A program made the translations under genes and the position numbers. Under the pieces are notes generated by a model that ran no database searches, was not told where the DNA came from, and was given only the letters and a program-made list of their open reading frames with translations. A stretch of 5,575 nt of DNA, taken from positions 1 through 5,575 of the forward strand of contig CAJLXE010000119.1 of NCBI GenBank assembly GCA_905210525.1, written 5' to 3'. This document shows positions 1 through 5,575 of the stretch, piece after piece. Source of the stretch: an uncultured Clostridia bacterium (GTDB taxonomy: Bacteria; Bacillota; Clostridia; HGM11327). Position 1 is the first letter of the stretch. Each line of letters opens with the position of its first letter.

Positions 1-220
1 TACAGATTGTTTACAATACAGGCGAAAAGATATGAGTGAGATTGAAAAAATATAACAGGGGACACGGATTAATGTGTTCTGCTTATATATCAGAAAAGAT
101 TTGTACAATAGGAAAAATTTTGTGATGCGCATATGTTTAAATACTTGAATGTGATGTAAATAAAATTTTTGATAAAATACGAGCTTGAAATACGTACTTT
201 GTATAAAAGTTTGACATTAT
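1..220. other. AT-rich leader upstream of the CapK-like gene
   Basis: No complete gene is visible. In the second forward frame, codons from position 2 run to a TAA at 53-55 and end in a charged peptide (KDMSEIEKI), which could be the tail of an upstream gene in the same direction. The other two forward frames close at 33-39, so this assignment is weak. The rest is AT-rich and holds scattered -10-like strings (for example TACAAT at 105-110 and TATAAA at 202-207) without well-spaced -35 partners. It is probably the intergenic and promoter region of the gene that starts at 221. Confidence 0.4.
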
Positions 221-1507
221 ATGGCAGTAACGGTATTTAAAAATATGTTTATCGGAAAGCCGTTTGCGATACGGATAAAAAGCATGGATAATTATTTAGA
301 AAAAATTATAGAATATGCAGCCAATAAAAATACATATTATCGAAATAAAATTTCAAAAGCAGGTTGTGCACTTGACGGATTTGAATTGCTGGATCGAAGC
401 ACTTTGCAACAATATGGAATGGATATTATTTCGGATAGTTATAAACATAAGGTAAATGAGCTGTTCATAACGCATTCATCCGGTTCTACCGGAGTGCCCA
501 TTACAGTCTATTGGGATCATAGTGATTATTTGGTATCAATGAGAACACTATGGGAAAGAAGACGCAAGTATTATGGAATTACTCCGCTTTCTAAAAAAAT
601 ACAATTTACAATGGCAACAAATTTGCAATCGCCATGTTTGCAATATAAGTTTGATAAAACTTATACGGTTTTGTCATTTGAAAGCTCAAGTATGAATTCA
701 AAGGAAAATATGTTGAGCACATGGAAGCTTATAAACCGATTTCAGCCGGAATGGATATATGTTCAACCCTCTGTCTTAAAACAGTTAATAGAAACTGCGA
801 TATGTAATAACATCAGAGCACCAAGGAGTATACGGTATATTGAATGTATTGGTGAAATGCTATATAGTGAATTGAGAATTACAGCTGCAGATTTTTTTCA
901 TAATGCACAAATAGCTTCCATGTATGGTTCCGAGGAAATGAACGGCATAGGAATAGAGTGTCCATATCACAAAATGCATATCATTTCGGATAATGTATAT
1001 GCCGAAATCTACTCTGGCGGTATATGCAGTGAATATGGAGAAGGCGATGCTGTGATAACGCATTTGAGAAATTATGCGCAACCGTTGATAAGATATATGC
1101 AGGGTGATATTATTAATTTGACGGCTCCTATTAAATGTGAATGTGGGTATGAAGATAAAATTATTGACAAAATCATAGGCCGGGTGAGAGAACGCGTTTT
1201 TTTGGAAAATGATGGTGTTGAAATAAATAATTTTATATTGAATGATTGTATCAGAATCATAAACCAAAAATACGGTGATACTATAAAAAGGTATAAATTC
1301 AAATTTTATAAATCTCAATGTGTTTTGTCGGCATTACTGTATATTGATTGCGAAGATGAGATATTGTTTTGCCGAATAAAAGAATTTATCACTTTATATT
1401 TATATAATAAAAATGTTAAGAATATACGGTTGAATTTTGAATTTAAAATGTATGATAAATATGAAGCGGTAATGAATAAATACAGAACATTTGAAGTTGT
1501 TAACTAA
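221..1507 (+). CDS. CapK/PaaK-type adenylate-forming enzyme (phenylacetate-CoA ligase-like)
   Basis: A member of the ANL adenylating superfamily, nearest to the PaaK/CapK branch, which activates a carboxylate with ATP to an acyl-adenylate. CapK-like members lie in capsule and exopolysaccharide loci; the substrate here cannot be read from sequence. Visible motifs are the N-terminal pattern LEKIIEYA...YYR (residues 26-41), the Ser/Gly/Thr-rich ATP loop HSSGSTGVPI (85-94), the adenine-site YGSEEMNG (235-242), RYMQGDI (291-297), and the hinge region IIGRVRERVFLENDG (318-332). Near the end, Lys420 in NKYRTFE resembles the A10 lysine. Cys247, His253, Cys306 and Cys308 match the family's probable metal cluster. 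At 428 residues the length is normal. An in-frame TGA at 212-214 forbids a longer start. No clear Shine-Dalgarno precedes ATG 221, so ATG 284 (residue 22) remains possible. The gene is AT-rich, with many ATA and AGA codons, unlike the genes to its right, which suggests horizontal origin. It is cytoplasmic. Confidence 0.88.
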   Translation: MAVTVFKNMFIGKPFAIRIKSMDNYLEKIIEYAANKNTYYRNKISKAGCALDGFELLDRSTLQQYGMDIISDSYKHKVNELFITHSSGSTGVPITVYWDHSDYLVSMRTLWERRRKYYGITPLSKKIQFTMATNLQSPCLQYKFDKTYTVLSFESSSMNSKENMLSTWKLINRFQPEWIYVQPSVLKQLIETAICNNIRAPRSIRYIECIGEMLYSELRITAADFFHNAQIASMYGSEEMNGIGIECPYHKMHIISDNVYAEIYSGGICSEYGEGDAVITHLRNYAQPLIRYMQGDIINLTAPIKCECGYEDKIIDKIIGRVRERVFLENDGVEINNFILNDCIRIINQKYGDTIKRYKFKFYKSQCVLSALLYIDCEDEILFCRIKEFITLYLYNKNVKNIRLNFEFKMYDKYEAVMNKYRTFEVVN

Positions 1508-1625
1508 AAACTATGCATCCAGAATAAGTTTTGTTTTAAGGTCTATATAAATATTGATGAAACGGCAAAAAATAAAGCGTCTGAAACCAATACGTTATTA
1601 ATATGACTTTTGATTCTTTGATCGA

Positions 1626-1766
1626 TTATGTATGAGTGTACACATCTATTTCCGTATTGCTTGAAGCGTGATACATAATCAGGCTGACAAACATGATGCT
1701 GACTGCAACTCTTTGGTTGTTTTCCAATATTTCAGGCTCCAAATCAACGTTTCCCGTTGCTTGACA
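1626..1766 (-). pseudogene. Possible tyrosine recombinase C-terminal relic
   Basis: The minus strand is stop-free from 1820 down to a TAA at 1628-1626 (64 codons) but has no convincing start or ribosome binding site. Its last residues read MYHASSNTEIDVYTHT. This lines up position for position with the end of phage and transposon integrases (pattern GHSSIxTTLDIYTH): the His at 1668-1670 and the Tyr at 1638-1640 are ten residues apart, as in the family's His-III and nucleophilic Tyr. The usual Gly before the His is Tyr here, no Arg-His-x-x-Arg box is present upstream, and the reading frame runs through the terminator hairpin. It is best read as a decayed fragment, if it is real at all. Only the short terminal match supports it. 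Confidence 0.3.
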
Positions 1767-1800
1767 AAAACGTAAAGTTGTTTGTACAACTTTACGTTTT
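1767..1800. terminator. Bidirectional intrinsic terminator
   Basis: A perfect 15-bp inverted repeat (1767-1781 paired with 1786-1800) encloses the loop TTGT. The arm reads AAAACGTAAAGTTGT, so a T-run ends the stem when transcribed in either direction (CGTTTTGTT rightward, CGTTTTTGT leftward). It lies between convergent genes: the CapK-like gene ends about 260 bases to the left and the minus-strand operon ends about 67 bases to the right. It fits a shared rho-independent terminator, with a modest G+C share in the stem. Confidence 0.8.
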
Positions 1801-1867
1801 GTTGGGCTGAGTGAGCATATTTATTGTGTATAAGTTTTCTGATAGATGTTATACATACCGTTATTTT

Positions 1868-2524
1868 TCAATCAAACATGACGTGTGGATTCAACTGTGC
1901 CGGAGAACGCCATATAATATCGTGTTCAAAAAGGAATTGAGCTTTCAGATTCCAGTATTCGAGACAGAAGTCCAATGTTTGTTCTTTGTCTATTTTTTCT
2001 TCCACTTCATCGATTGCGGCAAGATATTGCTCTGTTTTTTCGACGGGATCGTTTTTAATGGAACTGCGGCGGCTTTCCTGTGCCGATGCGAGCAATTCAT
2101 TGATATTGTCATTGGGCAGAATACCCGAGACGATATTTATAATGTCAGTGCAATCGTCAGGTTCATAATAATTGCGCGCCTTTGCGGCACAATAAAAACA
2201 GCTTTCAAGGTCTTCGATATCTTCGTCATTGTATCCTTTAAGTTTCATAAGCAGTACATGATTTTCAATCAGCGGTGTGTAAAACTTCACGGACATTCCG
2301 GGGCGTCCCATTTTATCGTAACATTCGGTAAGATACCATAACGCGGGAATACTTTCTTCCAGAGTTTCCGCATCTTTGCCGTGCTGAGAGAGAATAATTT
2401 CTGCCATTTCCTTCAGACAAGGGCTGTCCTTATAGGTAGGTGCGGCATATTCGTGTTCTTTGCGGCTCTCGATTGCAAGATACAGCTCCTCTATTCTTTT
2501 CAGTTGCATTTCGGTGAAAGACAT
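1868..2524 (-). CDS. Hypothetical helical protein with C-terminal WxSPxxLNP tail
   Basis: I do not recognise a named family. The 218-residue protein is acidic, predicted mostly helical, with no signal peptide or membrane segment, so it is probably cytoplasmic. Residues 60-90 (PALWYLTECYDKMGRPGMSV) and 106-120 (LESCFYCAAKARNYY) look like TPR-type helix pairs. Residues 160-185 are a charged, possibly coiled helix. The end is distinctive: YWNLKAQFLFEHDIIWRSPA (190-209), then LNPHVMFD to the stop. Such a terminal signature looks conserved rather than random, but I cannot name it. The ATG is preceded by AAGAAGTGAT, close to the anti-16S consensus, with 2-5 bases of spacing. It is the last gene of the minus-strand operon, 35 bases after the DUF1963 gene, and is followed by the terminator at 1767-1800. 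Confidence 0.8.
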   Translation of the reverse strand: MSFTEMQLKRIEELYLAIESRKEHEYAAPTYKDSPCLKEMAEIILSQHGKDAETLEESIPALWYLTECYDKMGRPGMSVKFYTPLIENHVLLMKLKGYNDEDIEDLESCFYCAAKARNYYEPDDCTDIINIVSGILPNDNINELLASAQESRRSSIKNDPVEKTEQYLAAIDEVEEKIDKEQTLDFCLEYWNLKAQFLFEHDIIWRSPAQLNPHVMFD

Positions 2525-2559
2525 AATATCACTTCTTTCTGTAATTGTTTTTTTATTTG

Positions 2560-3105
2560 TCAGGAACGGTCTATTTCAAAGCTTATTGCGTCAATATCGG
2601 TTTTGTCATCCCCGAAAAAGAAATAAGCATATCCGTCGATGTCATCAAGAAAGCCTGTATCTTCAGCCAACGGATCGAATTGCATCAAAAGCTCCTTGTC
2701 GGATTCATATCCTGAGGATGGAATACCGAAAAGTCTTGTACCGTCAGACGTTTCTTCAACAGACTCAAATTCCATGAGCATATCTTTGTTGAGATGTGCA
2801 AACCGCGGTTCTTCTTCGTTGAAGTCGTCGATAACAACGTTCGGTTCGCCGTCGTAATAATATGCCATTGCCTGATACGGGTACATTTCAACATCAAGAA
2901 AAAGATAGAGATAACCTGTGTGAGGCAGTTTGTTTTCCGTATCGAGCTTTGCAATGTCTGAAAGACGTATCTGTGCAAAGAAAATAACGTCATCCGAAAA
3001 CATATCCAGCCACTTTTCGGGAACTGTCGGCGCACCGAAAAACTTGCTTGCGCCGGGATCGTGATCTCCGTTTGCTTTTTTTATTTTAATTCCGATAGCA
3101 CTCAT
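2560..3105 (-). CDS. DUF1963 (YwqG-like) family protein
   Basis: The family is recognised by several blocks (numbered from the ATG at 3105): SKFFGAPTVP (20-29), FFAQIRLSDI (42-51), LPHTGYLYLF (60-69), LLMQFDP (139-145) and the terminal YAYFFFGDDKTD (159-170). These correspond to the DUF1963/YwqG pattern of a Gly-Pro start motif, an aqueous AQI strand, LPxxGxLYFF, a late LLQ strand and a C-terminal FF strand. The fold is a beta-rich globular domain whose biochemical function is not established. The protein is strongly acidic, has no signal peptide and should be cytosolic. At 181 residues it is on the short side for the family. A longer start at ATG 3111 would share its A with the upstream stop (TAATG), but the GAGGG motif lies only 2 bases from it and 8 bases from ATG 3105, so 3105 is preferred. 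Translation is probably coupled to the upstream gene. Confidence 0.85.
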   Translation of the reverse strand: MSAIGIKIKKANGDHDPGASKFFGAPTVPEKWLDMFSDDVIFFAQIRLSDIAKLDTENKLPHTGYLYLFLDVEMYPYQAMAYYYDGEPNVVIDDFNEEEPRFAHLNKDMLMEFESVEETSDGTRLFGIPSSGYESDKELLMQFDPLAEDTGFLDDIDGYAYFFFGDDKTDIDAISFEIDRS

Positions 3106-3110
3106 TGCCA

Positions 3111-3410
3111 TTACCCTCGAATCAGTTTAATATTATAGAAATATCCGCCGTCAAATGAACGCGGACGGTATATTATTTCTTCACCTTTTTTTATTGTCCA
3201 TGTTTTGTTGTATTTCGGATCGGCGCAGTGCACCGAAATGCCTATACTGTTTTCGCCTACTTCATCAATGGTAAAGTGCCGCTTGCCGTTTCCGAATTCG
3301 GGAATATCCCCAAGCTCGCAAGGAAATGTTACATCGGCAGTTGTTTTCTCGCTGTATTTTCCCGTCATGCGGTTGATGCCCCAGGATGTTTCCTTTATTT
3401 TAATCTTCAT
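3111..3410 (-). CDS. Small beta-rich hypothetical protein
   Basis: No family is recognised. The 99-residue protein starting MKIKIKETSWG alternates short hydrophobic and charged segments with many Gly, Thr and aromatic residues (HFTIDEVGENSIGISVHC, TWTIKKGEEIIYRPRSF), which suggests a compact beta-sheet or beta-barrel domain. It has no signal peptide or membrane helix. The upstream ATG at 3434 would add eight residues (MNREAKNP). I prefer 3410 because a strong GGGAGG lies just upstream (11 bases, slightly long) while ATG 3434 has only a weak GAAGAG. Either start overlaps the end of the Sel1 gene (stop at 3400-3402), and the stop abuts the DUF1963 start, so it is translated as part of the operon. 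Codon use matches its neighbours. A role as partner of the adjacent DUF1963 or Sel1 protein is only inferred from position. Confidence 0.75.
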   Translation of the reverse strand: MKIKIKETSWGINRMTGKYSEKTTADVTFPCELGDIPEFGNGKRHFTIDEVGENSIGISVHCADPKYNKTWTIKKGEEIIYRPRSFDGGYFYNIKLIRG

Positions 3411-4674
3411 CGGATTTTTCGCCTCCCGATTCATGCTCTTCGTTACTCATAAACAGATAATGAGCGGCTTTTTTGCCGTCGGGCTTAATATTTTCATGCC
3501 CATTTGTGTATATTTCATACAGCCTGATCATAGCCGAACGAATGCCTTTTTCGGCAGCCTCGGTATAAAGGAGCAGTGCCGCGTCCGTATCCTTGTCTGT
3601 GCCGAAACCGTTTTCGTAAAAATATGCCGTCTGATACATTCCCGAACCGTCGCCTTTATCCGCCGCGCGTGAAGCCCATAAAAATGCTTCGCGGTCATTC
3701 CGCTTTTCGGGATATCCGAGATGGTATGCCATACTCAGTCCGTTCATGGCGTCGGTATCGCCCGCTTCTGCGGCAAGACGGTACCATGCCATCTGTTTTT
3801 TATGCTGTCTGCGGATTTTCATTTTAGGCTTTTTATCGGGGTGTTCCGAATTGTTAAGCTGCGCTGCCTGCTGCGGAAACGAAATATCCGTATCGGTAAG
3901 TTCCATATCGCCAAGGACAATCATTGCCTTGGCACTTCCCGCGTCGACGGCACGGCAAAGATAGTTTTTTGCAAGCTTTTTATTGTAAAAACATTCATTT
4001 TTGTCAAGATGAACTCTCGCAACACTCAAAAGTGCTTCGGGATAATCCATTTCAATGGCTTCATTTAACCAGTCGGCAGCTTCGCTCGGTTTATTTTGCT
4101 TTTTGCAAAGCTGTGCCATCTGCCAGATTGCGTCAACATCTCCGTCTGCGGCGGCTGCTTTACGGCGGCACTCATATTCACGCTCCTGTACGCTTTGGCT
4201 CGTCGATACGCCTTCGTAACAACGCACTGCCTCGTTCCAGTTCCTGTCCAGCTCGGCAATAAAACCTTTGCGGACAAGTACATCGAAATTGTGTCCGTTA
4301 AAATCTCCTGCAACAATCATACGGAGCAGTCCGCATTGCATTTTTGCAAGCTCCGCAACAGAAAAGAAGCTGTTTGCAAAATCAGCGTCATACTCATTTC
4401 CGAGAGGAAAATCTCCGTCAAGAAAAAGATCCTCGCTTTCTCTGTTTTGGGCAAATTCTTCATAATAAGCCTCGTCATGAAAGGGCTCGGCTACGCATTC
4501 CGCACGCTCTTTATAAAGCTTAAAGGCATATACGGCGCGGCTTTTAAGTGTGTCGCAAATATCCTCATAAGCGGAAAATTCGGCGGCGATTGCATCGTAT
4601 TCCTTTATCCACTCGTTCAATAATGTTTGCGGATTACTGTCTGATTTAATATTGAGTGCTGTTTTGGGGTTCAT
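3400..4674 (-). CDS. Sel1-like/TPR repeat protein
   Basis: A 424-residue alpha-solenoid protein. The C-terminal half carries degenerate Sel1-like repeats with the A-D-G-x-x-x-A and A-x-x-Y/W-x-x-x-A-A-x-x-G patterns: about 168-207 (RKAAAADGDVDAIWQMAQL), 208-245, 295-330 (MAWYRLAAEAGDTDAMNGLS), 331-366 (FLWASRAADKGDGSGMYQTA) and 367-400 (LLYTEAAEKGIRSAMIRLYE). A basic insert (KKPKMKIRRQHKKQ, 281-294) interrupts the array. The first 150 residues are helical and acidic without a recognised domain. Sel1 and TPR proteins are protein-protein scaffolds, and no catalytic motif is visible. There is no signal peptide, which is unusual for the secreted Sel1 class and points to a cytoplasmic role. ATG 4674 is supported by AAGGAAGG six bases upstream. 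It follows the zinc-ribbon gene after 62 bases and overlaps the next gene, so it is probably the operon's central scaffold. Confidence 0.88.
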   Translation of the reverse strand: MNPKTALNIKSDSNPQTLLNEWIKEYDAIAAEFSAYEDICDTLKSRAVYAFKLYKERAECVAEPFHDEAYYEEFAQNRESEDLFLDGDFPLGNEYDADFANSFFSVAELAKMQCGLLRMIVAGDFNGHNFDVLVRKGFIAELDRNWNEAVRCYEGVSTSQSVQEREYECRRKAAAADGDVDAIWQMAQLCKKQNKPSEAADWLNEAIEMDYPEALLSVARVHLDKNECFYNKKLAKNYLCRAVDAGSAKAMIVLGDMELTDTDISFPQQAAQLNNSEHPDKKPKMKIRRQHKKQMAWYRLAAEAGDTDAMNGLSMAYHLGYPEKRNDREAFLWASRAADKGDGSGMYQTAYFYENGFGTDKDTDAALLLYTEAAEKGIRSAMIRLYEIYTNGHENIKPDGKKAAHYLFMSNEEHESGGEKSDED

Positions 4675-4736
4675 ATAGCACCTTCCTTTACAGAATAAGC
4701 ATCGTAGAAGCCTTGATTATGACTGCTTTTGCGGCG

Positions 4737-5156
4737 TTATTGCTTTTTTATTATAATTTTTATTGTCTGTGCGTGCTTGCCGTTCGGACAAGGATATTGC
4801 TTTACTGTTTCACACGGATTATCGTTGAGATTCATGTAAATTTCATTGTCTATAATAACCGTGTTTCCGTTTACCGCAATGTTTTTATATCGGCAAAGCG
4901 GATATTCAAGTCTGCTTAAGTCGTACTCGCCGTCTTTATACGGAAATTCCGCTTTTGCCGTGCTGATAAGTCTGTCTTCAACGGACGATATTTCAATGCA
5001 AATTCCGCTTTGAAACAAACACTCAAAATCCGGATGTACGCCTACCGCTCTGCCGCAGTCAAGACATACTGTTTTTTCGGGACGGCGGTCAAACGGGTTG
5101 CCGGTTGCACCGTCCGTTTTTTTTAAGCGGTGCGAACCGCAATAGGGACACTTCAT
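4737..5156 (-). CDS. Zinc-ribbon hypothetical protein
   Basis: A 139-residue protein that opens with a zinc-ribbon: CPYC (Cys3, Cys6) and CLDCG (Cys31, Cys34), spaced as a treble-clef/rubredoxin-like knuckle pair. The remainder (about 45-139) is a mixed alpha/beta segment with no motif I recognise, ending in a basic IIIKKQ. Zinc-ribbons of this kind serve in nucleic-acid or protein binding; the specific partner is unknown. The start is chosen at ATG 5156 because AGGAG lies seven bases upstream, whereas the in-frame ATG at 5162 is pressed against it. The frame stays open upstream to 5540 and would add 128 residues, but that portion runs across the divergent secreted-protein gene and is not credible in full. 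It is the promoter-proximal gene of the minus-strand operon. Confidence 0.78.
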   Translation of the reverse strand: MKCPYCGSHRLKKTDGATGNPFDRRPEKTVCLDCGRAVGVHPDFECLFQSGICIEISSVEDRLISTAKAEFPYKDGEYDLSRLEYPLCRYKNIAVNGNTVIIDNEIYMNLNDNPCETVKQYPCPNGKHAQTIKIIIKKQ

Positions 5157-5181
5157 TGCCATTCTCCTTTTTGCACCGCAC

Positions 5182-5197
5182 CCACCGGGTCGGGTGG
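5182..5197. repeat. Short GC-rich hairpin in the zinc-ribbon leader
   Basis: The inverted repeat CCACC / GGTGG (5182-5186 and 5193-5197) has a six-base loop and lies 20-40 bases before the zinc-ribbon start codon. In the leftward transcript it sits just ahead of the ribosome binding site and could affect its access. It has no T-run, so it is not a terminator. Confidence 0.35.
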
Positions 5198-5220
5198 AAC
5201 AGGTTATTGTCTGGTAACTT

Positions 5221-5229
5221 ATTGTACCA
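5221..5229 (-). promoter_or_regulatory. Possible extended -10 promoter of the leftward operon
   Basis: On the minus strand the string TGGTACAAT gives a TACAAT -10 with an extended TG, but no good -35 lies 17 bases upstream. Transcription from here would give a leader of roughly 55-60 bases before ATG 5156. The location is right for a five-gene operon, but the match is only partial. Confidence 0.3.
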
Positions 5230-5412
5230 CACTCCGTCAAGAGGTGGTAGTGCTTTTCATCCCCGGCGCAGCATTTTCCGCGCGGTAGTCCGTCCCATTT
5301 TGTATAGTATGCCGTTTGACAGCCGTCATGCATCTGATTTCCCTGTGCATATTCCATGAAATTCACGCCCAAAAAACAGCAAAATGCCGGGCGAAAATTC
5401 TTCCATGCTCCA

Positions 5413-5441
5413 TTGACAACTCCCCCTTTTTCCGATACCAT
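5413..5441 (+). promoter_or_regulatory. Sigma-A promoter of the secreted-protein gene
   Basis: A consensus -35 TTGACA (5413-5418) is followed after exactly 17 bases by TACCAT (5436-5441), a four-of-six -10 match. Transcription would begin near 5448 and give a leader of about 28 bases before ATG 5476. Spacing and orientation fit the rightward gene well. Confidence 0.65.
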
Positions 5442-5475
5442 ATTTATATCAAAAAGGAAAGACAGGGAAAACTGT

Positions 5476-5575
5476 ATGAAAAAAAGAATTCTCAGCCTGG
5501 TTTTAGCGGTAGTCTTGGCTTTGTGCCTGCTGCCCGCCACCGCTTACGCCGCAACCACCGCCTCCGGCGCCTGCG
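5476..5575 (+). CDS. Secreted protein N-terminus (truncated by the window end)
   Basis: Only 33 codons are present. They encode a classic Sec signal peptide: basic MKKR, a hydrophobic core (ILSLVLAVVLALCLLP), and a probable signal peptidase I site ATAYA|ATTASG. There is no lipobox with Cys at +1, so this is export rather than lipoprotein anchoring. The mature start ATTASGAC resembles the beginning of Firmicute BspA-type leucine-rich-repeat and related surface proteins, but too little is visible to assign it. AGGG (5464-5467) lies eight bases before the ATG, and a good promoter precedes it. The coding sequence is markedly GC-rich compared with the rest of the window. It is divergently oriented from the zinc-ribbon operon. 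Confidence 0.8.
   Translation, partial: MKKRILSLVLAVVLALCLLPATAYAATTASGAC

Larger units (their letters stand above)
1508..1866. other. Convergent intergenic region without an intact gene
   Basis: This 359-base stretch separates the rightward CapK-like gene from the leftward operon. It contains the bidirectional terminator and the possible recombinase relic. It also contains a 10-bp inverted repeat GATTATGTAT / ATACATAATC (1624-1633 and 1671-1680) and a short CAACG/CGTTG hairpin (1745-1749 and 1755-1759). No tRNA, rRNA, CRISPR or insertion-sequence ends are seen. Confidence 0.6.

Noticed and set aside
860..1318. Leftward open frame of 152 codons
   Set aside because: Antisense to the motif-rich part of the CapK-like gene; the product has no family features.
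1624..1680. 10-bp inverted repeat GATTATGTAT / ATACATAATC as transposon ends or attachment site
   Set aside because: The arms are only 37 bases apart, with no target duplication and no transposase; the loop is too long for a terminator.
1811..2341. Rightward open frame of 176 codons
   Set aside because: It lies antisense to the hypothetical helical gene, whose ribosome binding site and codon pattern are better; the translation is cysteine- and phenylalanine-rich, as typical of a shadow frame.
3205..3672. Rightward open frame of 155 codons
   Set aside because: It spans antisense to two real minus-strand genes, with no ribosome binding site and no recognisable domain.
4096..4623. Rightward open frame of 175 codons
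   Set aside because: Fully antisense to the Sel1-repeat gene, which has clear repeats and a strong ribosome binding site.
5157..5540. Full 267-codon version of the zinc-ribbon gene
   Set aside because: Its first part is antisense to the signal peptide gene and its promoter; a well-placed AGGAG selects the start at 5156.
1..5575. CRISPR array, tRNA or rRNA
   Set aside because: No regularly spaced direct repeats, and no cloverleaf or ribosomal RNA signatures were seen on either strand.

Overview
The window looks like a chromosomal stretch from a Gram-positive, gut-type Clostridia/Oscillospiraceae-like bacterium. This rests on good AAGGAGG-type ribosome binding sites, a moderately low-GC body, a DUF1963 (YwqG-like) protein, a Sel1-repeat protein, and at the right edge a lipid-free signal peptide followed by a start typical of Firmicute surface proteins. 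The species cannot be fixed from the sequence alone.

Layout. Positions 1-220 are an AT-rich leader, possibly holding the last codons of an upstream gene. Positions 221-1507 (+) encode a CapK/PaaK-type adenylate-forming enzyme (phenylacetate-CoA ligase-like), the kind found in capsule or exopolysaccharide loci. It is clearly more AT-rich than its neighbours. Positions 1508-1866 hold no intact gene. They contain a 15-bp perfect stem-loop that can terminate both converging transcription units, and a stop-free minus-strand stretch whose end resembles the His...Tyr active-site end of a tyrosine recombinase, probably a relic.

Positions 5156 down to 1868 form a compact five-gene minus-strand operon. 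In transcription order it encodes a four-cysteine zinc-ribbon protein, a large Sel1/TPR-like helical repeat protein, a small beta-rich unknown protein, a DUF1963 protein, and an unknown helical protein ending in a WxSPxxLNP tail. The middle genes overlap or abut, so they are very probably co-expressed and translationally coupled. No member has an obvious enzymatic function. The set looks like an accessory module (scaffold, metal-binding and small acidic proteins), and any specific role such as immunity is inference.

Positions 5157-5475 form a divergent intergenic region with a good sigma-A promoter for a rightward secreted protein (5476 to the window end, truncated) and a possible extended -10 for the leftward operon. 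The base composition shifts from AT-rich at the left, through intermediate in the operon, to GC-rich at the right edge, suggesting a mosaic accessory region.
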